From: Sacculina carcini
Taxonomy: Eukaryota > Arthropoda > Thecostraca > Sacculinidae
Direction of reading: 5' to 3'
DNA: 64,000 nucleotides
NCBI GenBank assembly: GCA_916048095.2
Contig: OU696584.1
Coordinates: 3,241,317 to 3,305,316, forward strand
The position numbers and the translations under genes were made by a program. The notes beneath the pieces were generated by a model. It saw only the letters and a list, made by a program, of their open reading frames with translations, made no database searches and was not told the origin of the DNA. Position 1 is the first letter of the stretch. Each line of letters starts with the position of its first letter. Shown here piece after piece: positions 8,825-19,735 of the stretch.

Positions 8825-9655
8825 TTTCTCTCGTCTGAGTCTATATCTCACTCTTCAGTAAGTTCTATTATATCTGATATAGAAAGATGGGCGTTCACTC
8901 GTCATCTCAAACTTAATCCTGATAAGACTAAGTATATTCTCTTTCCATCTTCTAATAGTACTACTTCTCTTAGTATACCTCTATCCTGCTCTGTACGTAG
9001 TCTTGGTATCATTCTCGATAGCTCTCTTTCTTTTGATTCACACATCTCTGACATTATCAGGTGCTGTAACTATCAACTTAGGCGTATCTATTCCATTCGT
9101 AGATATATAACTACCTCTGCTGCCTTTAAGTTAGCTAATTCATTCATCTTTAGTAAAACTCAGTATTGCTGTTCTCTTCTACTATCGCTCAACCACCGCC
9201 AGCTTAGGAAACTTCAATCTATTATTAATAAGGCCTGTCGTATGATATTTAATCTTCCTTCGGGCTCTCATGTCTCTTCTTCTCTACAAAAACTTAAGTT
9301 ACTTCCCATTAAGGCTCTCGTTGAGTATCGTATTTGTTTAATTATTCATTCAGCTCTTCATCTTTGTAAGCCTGCGTATCTGTTTGACCTCCTCTCTTAT
9401 AAAACCTCATCTCTTTCTCTTAGGTCTTCTAACGATCCTTTTCTACTAGTTGAACCTTCCTTTCCTTCTAGGCATTCTCACTACAATCGTTGTTTCTCTA
9501 TCTTAGGACCTCGTATCTACAATAGGCTATCTCCCTCAATACGCTCAATCAAATCTCTATCTCTTTTCAAAAAACATACTAAAAATTTCTTTCTCACTAA
9601 GTCTTACTACTGTCTTAATAATATTGTATATATTAGTACTGAATATAAGGTCTGA
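8825..9655 (+). pseudogene. LINE reverse transcriptase C-terminal fragment (~276 codons)
   Basis: The frame is open from the insertion edge to TGA at 9653-9655, with the first ATG only at 9242. It shows the region after the YADD motif: LKLNPDKTKYILF, RSLGIILDSSLSF, FSKTQYCCSLLLSL, LQSIINKACRMIFNLP and the terminal GPRIYNRLSPSIRS. These correspond to the thumb and C-terminal domain of CR1/L2 ORF2. The endonuclease and catalytic RT core are missing, so it is not functional. Absence of stops over ~830 bp suggests a fairly young insertion. Confidence 0.82.
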
Positions 9656-10162
9656 TTGTTTCCTAATTCTGTCTTATTTGTGTATGTGCTTCATGCGTGT
9701 GTTTTCCGTTCTTGTGTATGTATGTTTCTCTATTGTATGCTCTCTGTGTGTTGTTGTATTGAGCTCTGTTATCTGTGTTTGTGTGTCTGATGTGTTGTGT
9801 TCTCTGTCTATTTGTTTTAGTGTATGTCTTTTTGTGTCTGTTATGTTGTGTTTTCTGGTTTGTATTTGTGTGTCATTTATGTTGTGATTTGTCAATCTGA
9901 GTGTATGTCGTTGTATGCCTGCTGTGTTGTCTTAATGTGTTGTATGTTGTGTTGTCTTATGTGCTTTATGTCTGCTGTACTATCTTATCCAATATGTATG
10001 TGTGTGTGCGTGTGTATTTTTGTGTTTCTGAGTATGTAAACGTGAGTGTATGTTTGTGTTTGTGCGTATATGTACTTGTTTGTTTTGTGTGTGTGTGTGT
10101 GTGTGTGTATATGTAGGTGATTGTGTATGTTCGTGATTGTGTATGTGTATGACTCTTGTGCT

Positions 10163-10193
<31 letters not shown>

Positions 10194-10255
10194 GCGCTTT
10201 TGAGACCCTCGGGTGAAAAGCGCGATATAAATGTCTTAATGTAATGTAATGTAAT
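9656..10255 (+). other. GT-rich 3' UTR of the second LINE
   Basis: This is non-coding and strongly T/G biased, with two pure (GT)n runs at about 10086-10108 and 10165-10191. Just before the end lies GAGCGCTTTTGAGACCC and then AAAGCGCGATATAAATG, which can pair as a stem (AGCGCTTTT with AAAAGCGC). This is the usual 3' recognition structure of CR1/L2 elements. Confidence 0.7.
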
Positions 10256-13200
10256 GTGTACACAAGTTCAACTGACATCGCAAAAACGTCAAAATTGACC
10301 GAAATCGGTCATTTTCGATACTTGTGCACACAAATTCCACTGACATCGCAAAAACTTCAAAATTGACCGTAATCGGTCATTTTCGATACTTGTCCACACG
10401 TATGTCATAGTCATCCCGAAAACGTCAAAATTGACCGAAATCGGTCATTTTCGATACTTGTCCACACGTATGTCACTGACATCGCAAAAACGTCAAAATT
10501 GACCGAAATCGGTCATTTTCGATACTTGTCCACAAGTTCAACTGACATCGCAACAACGTCAAAATTGACCGAAATCGGTCATTTTCGATACTTGTCCACA
10601 CGTATGTCACTGTCATCCCGAAAACGTCAAAATTGACCGAAATCGGTCATTTTCGATACTTGTCCACAAGTTCAACTGACATCGCAAAAACGTCGAAATT
10701 GACCAAAATCGGCCATTTTTGATACTTGTGCACACGTATGTCACTGACATCCCAAAAACGTCAAAATTGACCGAAATCAGTCATTTTCGATACTTGTGCA
10801 CACAAGTTCTACTCACATCCCGAGAACTTCAAAATTGACCGAAATCGTTCATTTTCGATACTTGTGCACACAAGTTCAACTGACATCGCAAAAACGTCAA
10901 AATTGACCGAAATCGGTCATTTTCGATACTTGTGCACACAAATTCCACTGACATCGCAAAAACGTCAAAATTGACCGAAATCGGTCATTTTCGATACTTG
11001 TCCACACGTATGTCACTGTCATCCCGAAAACGTCAAAATTGACCGAAATCGGTCATTTTCGATACTTGTCCACAAGTTCAACTGACATCGCAAAAACGTC
11101 GAAATTGACCAAAATCGGCCATTTTCGATACTTGTGCACACAAGTTCAACTGACATCGCAAAAACGTCAAAATTGACCGAAATCGGTCATTTTCGATACT
11201 TGTGCACACAAGTTCAACTGACATCCCGAGAACTTCAAAATTGACCGAAATCGGTCATTTTCGATACTTGTGCACACGTATGTCACTGACATCCCAAAAA
11301 CGTCAAAATTGACCGAAATCAGTCATTTTCGATACTTGTGCACACAAGTTAAACTGACATCGCAAAAACGTCAAATTTGACCGTAATCGGTCATTTTCGA
11401 TACTTGTGCACACAAATTCCACTGACATCGCAAAAACGTCAAAATTGTCCGAAATCGGTCATTTTCGATACTTGTCCACACGTATGTCACTGTCATCCCG
11501 AATACGTCAAAATTGACCGAAATCGGTCATTTTCGATACTTGTCCACAAGTTCAACTGACATCGCAAAAACGTCGAAATTGACCAAAATCGGCCATTTTC
11601 GATACTTGTGCACCCAAGTTCAACTGACATCGCAAAAACGTCAAAATTGACCGAAATCGGTCATTTTCGATACTTGTGCACACAAGTTCAACTGACATCC
11701 CGAGAACTTCAAAATTGACCGAAATCGGTCATTTTCGATACTTGTGCACACGTATGTCACTGACATCCCAAAAACGTCAAAATTGACCGAAATCAGTCAT
11801 TTTCGATACTTGTGCACACAAGTTAAACTGACATCGCAAAAACGTCAAATTTGACCGTAATCGGTCATTTTCGATACTTGTCCACACGTATGTCAGTGTC
11901 ATCCCGAAAACGTCAAAATTGACCGAAATCGGTCATTTTCGATACTTGTCCACACGTATGTCACTGTCATCCCGAAAACGTCAAAATTGACCGAAATCGG
12001 TCATTTTCGATACTTGTCCACAAGTTCAACTGACATCGCAAAAACGTCGAAATTGACCAAAATCGGCCATTTTTGATACTTGTGCACACGTATGTCACTG
12101 ACATCCCAAAAACGTCAAAATTGACCGAAATCAGTCATTTTCGATACTTGTGCACACAAGTTAAACTGACATCGCAAAAACGTCAAAATTGACCGAAATC
12201 GGTCATTTTCGATACTTGTGCACACGTATGTCACTGACATCCCGAAAACCTCAAATTTGACCGAAATCGGTCATTTTCGATGCTTGTGCACTCAAGTTCT
12301 ACTCACATCCCGAGAACTTCAAAATTGACCGAAATCGGTCATTTTCGATACTTGTGCACACAAGTTCAACTGACATCGCAAAAACGTCAAAATTAACCGA
12401 AATCGGTCATTTTCGATACTTGTGCACACAAATTCCACTGACATCGCAAAAACGTCAAAATTGACCGAAATCGGTCATTTTCGATACTTGTCCACACGTA
12501 TGTCACTGTCATCCCGAAAACGTCAAAATTGACCGAAATCGGTCATTTTCGATACTTGTGCACAAGTTCAACTGACATCGCAAAAACGTCGAAATTGACC
12601 AAAATCGGCCATTTTCGATACTTGTGCACACAAGTTCAACTGACATCGCAAAAACGTCAAAATTGACCGAAATCGGTCATTTTCGATACTTGTGCACACA
12701 AGTTCAACTGTCATCGCAAAAACGTCAAAATTGACCGACATCGGTCATTTTCGATACTTGTGCACACAAGTTAAACTGACATCGCAAAAACGTCAAAATT
12801 GACCGAAATCGGTCATTTTCGATACTTGTGCACACAAGTTCAACTCTCATCGCAAAAACGTCAAAATTGACCGACATCGGTCATTTTCGATACTTGTGCA
12901 CACAAGTTCAACTGACATCGCAAATACGTCAAAATTGACCGAAATCGGTCATTTTCGATACTTGTGCACACAAGTTCAACTGACATCGCAAAAACTTCAA
13001 AATTGACCGATATCGTTCATTTTCGATATTTGTGTACACGTATGTCACTGACATCCCAAAAACGTCAAAATTGACCGAAATCGGTCATTTTCGATGCTTG
13101 TGCACTCAAGTTCTACTGACATCCCGAGAACTTCAAAATTGACCGAAATCGGTCATTTTCGATACTTGTGCACACAAGTTCAACTGACATCCCGAGAACT

Positions 13201-14897
13201 TCAAAATTGACCGAAATCGGTCATTTTCGATACTTGTGCACACGTATGTCACTGACATCCCAAAAAACGTCAAAATTGACCGAAATCAGCCATTTTCGAT
13301 ACTTGTGCACACAAGTTAAACTGACATCGCAAAAACGTCCAAATTGACCGAAATCGGTCATTTTCGATACTTGTCCACACGTATGTCACTGACATCCCGA
13401 AAACGTCAAAATTGACCGAAATCGGTCATTTTCGATACTTGTCCACACGTATGTCACTGTCATCCCGAAAACGTCAAAATTGACCGAAATCGGTCATTTT
13501 CGATACTTGTCCACAAGTTCAACTGACATCGCAAAAACGTCGAAATTGACCAAAATCGGCCATTTTTGATACTTGTGCACACGTATGTCACTGACATTCC
13601 AAAAACGTCAAAATTGACCGAAATCAGTCATTTTCGATACTTGTGCACACAAGTTAAACTGACATCGCAAAAACGTCAAAATTGACCGAAATCGGTCATT
13701 TTCGATACTTGTGCACACGTATGTCACTGACATCCCGAAAACCTCAAATTTGACCGAAATCGGTCATTTTCGATGCTTGTGCACTCAAGTTCTACTCACA
13801 TCCCGAGAACTTCAAAATTGACCGAAATCGGTCATTTTCGATACTTGTGCACACAAGTTCAACTGACATCGCAAAAACGTCAAAATTGACCGAAATCGGT
13901 CATTTTCGATACTTGTGCACACAAATTCCACTGACATCGCAAAAACGTCAAAATTGACCGAAATCGGTCATTTTCGATACTTGTCCACACGTATGTCACT
14001 GTCATCCCGAAAACGTCAAAATTGACCGAAATCGGTCATTTTCGATACTTGTGCACAAGTTCAACTGACATCGCAAAAACGTCGAAATTGACCAAAATCG
14101 GCCATTTTCGATACTTGTGCACACAAGTTCAACTGACATCGCAAAAACGTCAAAATTGACCGAAATCGGTCATTTTCGATACTTGTGCACACAAGTTCAA
14201 CTGTCATCGCAAAAACGTCAAAATTGACCGACATCGGTCATTTTCGATACTTGTGCACACAAGTTAAACTGACATCGCAAAAACGTCAAAATTGACCGAA
14301 ATCGGTCATTTTCGATACTTGTGCACACAAGTTCAACTCTCATCGCAAAAACGTCAAAATTGACCGACATCGGTCATTTTCGATACTTGTGCACACAAGT
14401 TCAACTGACATCGCAAATACGTCAAAATTGACCGAAATCGGTCATTTTCGATACTTGTGCACACAAGTTCAACTGACATCGCAAAAACTTCAAAATTGAC
14501 CGATATCGTTCATTTTCGATATTTGTGTACACGTATGTCACTGACATCCCAAAAACGTCAAAATTGACCGAAATCGGTCATTTTCGATGCTTGTGCACTC
14601 AAATTCCACTGACATCCCGAGAACTTCAAAATTGACCGAAATCGGTCATTTTCGATACTTGTGCACACAAGTTCAACTGACATCTCAAAAAACGTCAAAA
14701 TTGACCCAAATCGGCCATTTTAGATACTTGTGCACACGTATGTCACTGACATCCCAAATACGTCAAAATTGACCGAAATCAGTCATTTTCGATACTTGTG
14801 CACACAAGTTAAACTGACATCGCAAAAAACGTCAAATTTGACCGAAATCGGTCATTTTCGATGCTTGTGCACTCAAGTTCTACTGACATCGCAAAAA
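10256..14897. repeat. 66-68 bp satellite, right block
   Basis: About 68 further monomers of the satellite at 7774-8824 run up to the N gap. Monomer types recur in a fixed order: a GTATGTCAC type in which the second dyad is lost, a GTCCACAAG type, a GACCAAAATCGGCC type, a CATCCCGAGAACTTC type and a GTGTACACG type. The order repeats at two scales (474 bp and about 1493 bp). Divergence between neighbouring monomers is a few bases, so the array is homogenised but not uniform. Confidence 0.93.
11880..14690. repeat. Higher-order repeat: two ~1493-bp blocks of 22 monomers
   Basis: Rare monomer variants recur at a constant offset. CCCGAAAACCTCAAATTTG occurs at 12241 and 13734. The TCAACTCTCATCGC variant occurs at about 12839 and 14333. 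ATTTGTGTACACGTATG occurs at about 13027 and 14520. All offsets are close to 1493 bp. The match extends roughly from 11880/13373 to 13190/14690, after which the monomer order differs. Confidence 0.8.
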
Positions 14898-15097
14898 NNN
14901 NNNNNNNNNNNNNNNNNNNNNNNNNNNNNNNNNNNNNNNNNNNNNNNNNNNNNNNNNNNNNNNNNNNNNNNNNNNNNNNNNNNNNNNNNNNNNNNNNNNN
15001 NNNNNNNNNNNNNNNNNNNNNNNNNNNNNNNNNNNNNNNNNNNNNNNNNNNNNNNNNNNNNNNNNNNNNNNNNNNNNNNNNNNNNNNNNNNNNNNNN
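14898..15097. other. Assembly gap, 200 N
   Basis: The gap is exactly 200 unknown bases between the 68-bp satellite and the first partial cassette of the composite satellite. The round number suggests a scaffolding placeholder, so the real distance and even the adjacency are unproven. Confidence 0.95.
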
Positions 15098-16438
15098 CCG
15101 CGTAAGACTCTGCTCGAACCCCGAGGACCTCGGTTCGAATCCCAGCCAGGTAATATCTTTCTTCACTCAACACTAAACTCTACACACAAATAATCGAAAT
15201 AAATTGGATGAATTAAAGAAAATAAAGAAAATAAAGAAAATAAAGAAAAATAAAGAAAATAAAGAAAATAAAGAAAATAAAGAAAATAAAGAAAATAAAG
15301 AAAATAAAGAAAATAAAGAAAATAAAGAAAATAAAGAAAATAAAGAAAATAAAGAAAATAAGAAAATAAAGAAAATAAAGAAAATAAAGAAAATAAAGAA
15401 ATAAAGAAAATAAAGAAAATAAAGAAAATAAAGAAAATAAAGAAAATAAAGAAAATAAAGAAAATAAAGAAAATAAAGAAAACAAAGAAAATTAATTGTA
15501 CACTCGTGCTTGCGCACTATATATACCACATATAAACCATCTCTCTTGAACATCTACAATGGCCGGACCGCGTAAGACTGCTCGAACCCCGAGGACCTCG
15601 GTTCGAATCCCAACCAGGTAATAACTTTCTTCACTCAACACTAAACTCTACACACAAATAATCGAAATAAATTGGATGAATTAAAGAAAATAAAGAAAAT
15701 AAAGAAAATAAAGAAAATAAAGAAAATAAAGAAAATAAAGAAAATAAAGAAAATAAAGAAAATAAAGAAAATAAAGAAAATAAAGAAAATAAAGAAAATA
15801 AAGAAAATAAAGAAAATAAAGAAAATACAGAAAATAAAGAAAATAAAGAAAATAAAAGAAAATAAAGAAAATAAAGAAAATAAAGAAAATAAAGAAAATA
15901 AAGAAAATAAAGAAAATAAAGAAAATAAAGAAAATAAAGAAAATTAATTGTACACCTCGTGCTTGCGCACTATATATACCACATATAAACCATCTCTCTT
16001 GAACATCTACAATGGGCCCGGACCGCCGTAAGACTCTGCTCGAACCCCGAGGACCTCGGTTCGAATCCCAGCCAGGTATTAACTTTCTTCACTCAACACT
16101 AAACTCTACACACAAATAATCGAAATAAATTGGATGAATTAAAGAAAATAAAGAAAATAAAGAAAATAAAGAAAATAAAGAAAATAAAGAAAATAAAGAA
16201 AATAAAGAAAATAAAGAAAATAAAGAAAATAAAGAAAATAAAGAAAATAAAGAAAATAAAGAAAAATAAAGAAAATAAAGAAAATAAAGAAAATAAAGAA
16301 AATAAAGAAAATAAAGAAAATAAAGAAAATAAAGAAAATAAAGAAAATAAAGAAAATAAAGAAAATAAAGAAAATAAAGAAAATAAAGAAAATAAAGAAA
16401 ATAAAGAAAATAAAGAAAATAAAGAAAATAAAGAAAAT

Positions 16439-16630
16439 TAATTGTACACTCGTGCTTGCGCACTATATATACCACATATAAACCATCTCTCTTGAACATC
16501 TACAATGGCCGGACCGCGTAAGACTCTGCTCGAACCCCGAGGACCTCGGTTCGAATCCCAGCCAGGTAATAACTTTCTTCACTCAACACTAACCTCTACA
16601 CACAAATAATCGAAATAAATTGGATGAATT
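16439..16630 (+). repeat. Representative ~192-bp tRNA-like cassette
   Basis: Elements in order are: TTAATTGTACACTCG; the dyad GTGCTTGCGCAC (16452-16463); TATATATA (16464-16471) and CATATAAACC; an A-box-like TGGCCGGACCG at 16506; GTAAGACTCTGC; a near-palindrome around CCCCGAGGACCTCGG; a perfect B-box GGTTCGAATCC at 16548-16558; CCAGCCAGG; an AT-rich 3' part with ACTTTCTTCACTCAACACT; and GGATGAATT, after which the 9-mer array begins. The TAAGACTCTGC...GAGGACCTCGGTTCGAATCCCAGCCA layout resembles a class II (Leu/Ser-like) tRNA, but the D-arm and anticodon region are degraded. I therefore call it tRNA-derived, not a tRNA gene. Confidence 0.7.
16506..16558 (+). promoter_or_regulatory. A-box/B-box-like internal RNA polymerase III promoter in the cassette
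   Basis: TGGCCGGACCG fits the A-box consensus TRGYNNARNNG with one mismatch (position 7). GGTTCGAATCC fits the B-box consensus GGTTCGANTCC exactly. They start 42 bp apart, a distance usual for tRNA genes and tRNA-derived SINEs. The same pair is kept in nearly all of the ~70 cassettes; the copy at 23995-24148 has a changed B-box (TGTTCGAATCC). Transcription is inferred, not shown. Confidence 0.55.
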
Positions 16631-19600
16631 AAAGAAAATAAAGAAAATAAAAGAAAATAAAGAAAATAAAGAAAATAAAGAAATAAAGAAAATAAAGAAA
16701 ATAAAGAAAATAAAGAAAATAAAGAAAGTAAAGAAATAAAGAAAATAAAGAAAATTAATTGTACACTCGTGCTTGCGCACTATATATACCACATATAAAA
16801 CCATCTCTCTTGAACATCTACAATGGCCGGACCGCGTAAGACTCTGCTCGAACCCCGAGGACCTCGGTTCGAATCCCAGCCAGGTAATAACTTTCTTCAC
16901 TCAACACTAAACTCTACACACAAATAATCCAAATAAATTGGATGAATTAAAGAAAATAAAGAAAATAAAGAAAATAAAGAAAATAAAGAAAATAAAGAAA
17001 ATAAAGAAAATAAAGAAAATAAAGAAAATAAAGAAAATAAAGAAAATAAAGAAAATAAAGAAAATAAAGAAAATAAAGAAAATAAAGAAAATAAAGAAAA
17101 TAAAGAAAATAAAGAAAATAAAGAAAATAAAGAAAATAAAGAAAATAAAGAAAATAAAGAAAATAAAGAAAATAAAGAAAATAAAGAAAATAAAGAAAAT
17201 AAAGAAAATAAAGAAAATAAAGAAAATAAAGAAAACAAAGAAAATTAATTGTACACTCGTGCTTGCGCACTATATATACCACATATAAACCATCTCTCTT
17301 GAACATCTACAATGGCCGGACCGCGTAAGACTCTGCTCGAACCCCGAGGACCTCGGTTCGAATCCCAGCCAGGTAATAACTTTCTTCACTCAAACACTAA
17401 ACTCTACACACAAATAATCGAAATAAATTGGATGAATTAAAGAAAATAAAGAAAATAAAGAAAATAAAGAAAATAAAGAAAATAAAGAAAATAAAGAAAA
17501 GAAAGAAAATAAAGAAAATAAAGAAAATAAAGAAAATAAAGAAAATAAAGAAAATAAAGAAAATAAAGAAAATAAAGAAAATAAAGAAAATAAAGAAAAT
17601 AAAGAAAAATAAAGAAAATAAAGAAAATAAAGAAAATAAAGAAAATAAAGAAAATAAAGAAAATAAAGAAATAAAGAAAATAAAGAAAATAAAGAAAATA
17701 AAGAAAATAAAGAAAATAAAGAAAATAAAGAAAATAAAGAAAATAAAGAAAATAAAGAAAATACAGAAAATACAGAAAATAAAGAAAATAAAGAAAATAA
17801 AGAAAATAAAGAAAATAAAGAAAATAAAGAAAACAAAGAAAATAAAGAAAATAAAGAAAATAAAGAAAATAAAGAAAATAAAGAAAATTAAGAAAATAAA
17901 GAAAATAAAGAAAATAAAGAAAATAAAGAAAATAAAGAAAATAAAGAAAATAAAGAAAATAAAGAAAATAAAGAAAATAAAGAAAATAAAGAAAATAAAG
18001 AAAATAAAGAAAATAAAGAAAATAAAGAAAATTAATTGTACCCTCGTGCTTGCGCACTATATATACCACATATAAACCATCTCTCTTGAACATCTACAAT
18101 GGCCGGACCGCGTAAGACTCTGCTCGAACCCCGAGGACCTCGGTTCGAATCCCAGCCAGGTAATAACTTTCTTCACTCAACACTAAATTCTACACACAAA
18201 TAATCGAAATAAATTGGATGAATTAAAGAAAATAAAGAAAATAAAGAAAATAAAGAAAATAAAGAAAATAAAGAAAATAAAGAAAATAAAGAAAATAAAG
18301 AAAATAAAGAAAATAAAGAAAATAAAGAAAATAAAGAAAATAAAGAAAATAAAGAAAATAAAGAAAATAAAGAAAATAAAGAAAATAAAGAAAATAAAGA
18401 AAATAAGAAAATAAAGAAAATAAAGAAAATAAAGAAAATAAAGAAAATAAAGAAAATAAAGAAAATAAAGAAAATAAAGAAAATTAATTGTACACTCGTG
18501 CTTGCGCACTATATATACCACATATAAACCATCTCTCTTGAACATCTACAATGGCCGGACCGCGTAAGACTCTGCTCGAACCCCGAGGACCTCGGTTCGA
18601 ATCCCAGCCAGGTAATAACTTTCTTCACTCAACACTAAACTCTACACACAAATAATCGAAATAAATTGGATGAATTAAAGAAAATAAAGAAAATAAAGAA
18701 AATAAAGAAAATAAAGAAAATAAAGAAAATAAAGAAAATAAAGAAAGTAAAGAAAATAAAGAAAATACAGAAAATTAATTGTACACTCGTGCTTGCGCAC
18801 TATATATACCACATATAAACCATCTCTCTTGAACATCTACAATGGCCGGACCGCGTAAGACTCTGCTCGAACCCCGAGGACCTCGGTTCGAATCCCAGCC
18901 AGGTAATATCTTTCTTCACTCAACACTAAACTCTACACACAAATAATCGAAATAAATTGGATGAATTAAAGAAAATAAAGAAAATAAAGAAAATAAAGAA
19001 AATAAAGAAAATAAAGAAAATAAAGAAAATAAAGAAAATAAAGAAAATAAAGAAAATAAAGAAAATAAAGAAAATAAAGAAAATAAAGAAAATAAAGAAA
19101 ATAAAGAAAATAAAGAAAATAAAGAAAATAAAGAAAATAAAGAAAATAAAGAAAATAAAGAAAATAAAGAAAATAAAGAAAATAAAGAAAATAAAGAAAA
19201 TAAAGAAAATAAAGAAAATAAAGAAAACAAAGAAAATTAATTGTACACTCGTGCTTGCGCACTATATATACCACATATAAACCATCTCTCTTGAACATCT
19301 ACAATGGCCGGACCGCGTAAGACTCTGCTCGAACCCCGAGGACCTCGGTTCGAATCCCAGCCAGGTAATAACTTTCTTCACTCAACACTAAACTCTACAC
19401 ACAAATAATCGAAATAAATTGGATGAATTAAAGAAAATAAAGAAAATAAAGAAAATAAAGAAAATAAAGAAAATAAAGAAAATAAAGAAAATAAAGAAAA
19501 TAAAGAAAATAAAGAAAATAAAGAAAATAAAGAAAATAAAGAAAATAAAGAAAATAAAAGAAAATAAAGAAAATAAAGAAAATAAAGAAAATAAAGAAAA

Positions 19601-19659
19601 TAAAGAAAATAAAGAAAATAAAGAAAATAAAGAAAATAAAGAAAATAAAGAAAATAAAG

Positions 19660-19735
19660 AAAATAAAAAAAAATAAAAAAAATAAAAAAAATAAAAAAAA
19701 TTAAAAAAATAAAAAAAAAAAAAATAAAAAAAATA
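19660..19735. repeat. Degenerate A-rich patch in the 9-mer array
   Basis: Within an otherwise regular AAAGAAAAT array the G is lost in about eight consecutive units, giving AATAAAAAA-type units and one run of about 13 A. A shorter patch of the same kind lies near 20110-20133. This could be replication slippage that spread locally, or a basecalling error in long A runs. Confidence 0.7.

Larger units (their letters stand above)
8825..10255 (+). mobile_element. 5'-truncated CR1/L2-like LINE inside the satellite
   Basis: This fragment consists of the C-terminal part of a reverse transcriptase (8825-9655), a GT-rich 3' UTR, and a 3' end AAAGCGCGATATAAATGTC followed by (TAATG)n. The 3' end is of the CR1/L2 type, like that of the LINE at 2679-6540, but the protein is clearly different, so it is another family. 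The satellite reads up to GATACTT on the left and resumes with GTGTACACAAG on the right. No target-site duplication of three bases or more is visible. Confidence 0.85.

Noticed and set aside
9624-10116. Cys/Val-rich small ORFs
   Set aside because: They are translations of the GT-rich LINE 3' UTR and are low in complexity.
7774-14897. CRISPR-like array
   Set aside because: The monomers are head-to-tail with no unique spacers, and the context is eukaryotic. It is a satellite.
7774-14897. Hammerhead ribozyme encoded in the 68-bp satellite
   Set aside because: CTGACATC and CGTCGAAA look suggestive, but the core CTGANGA is absent in the monomers I read. The same core was also not found at 900-1230.
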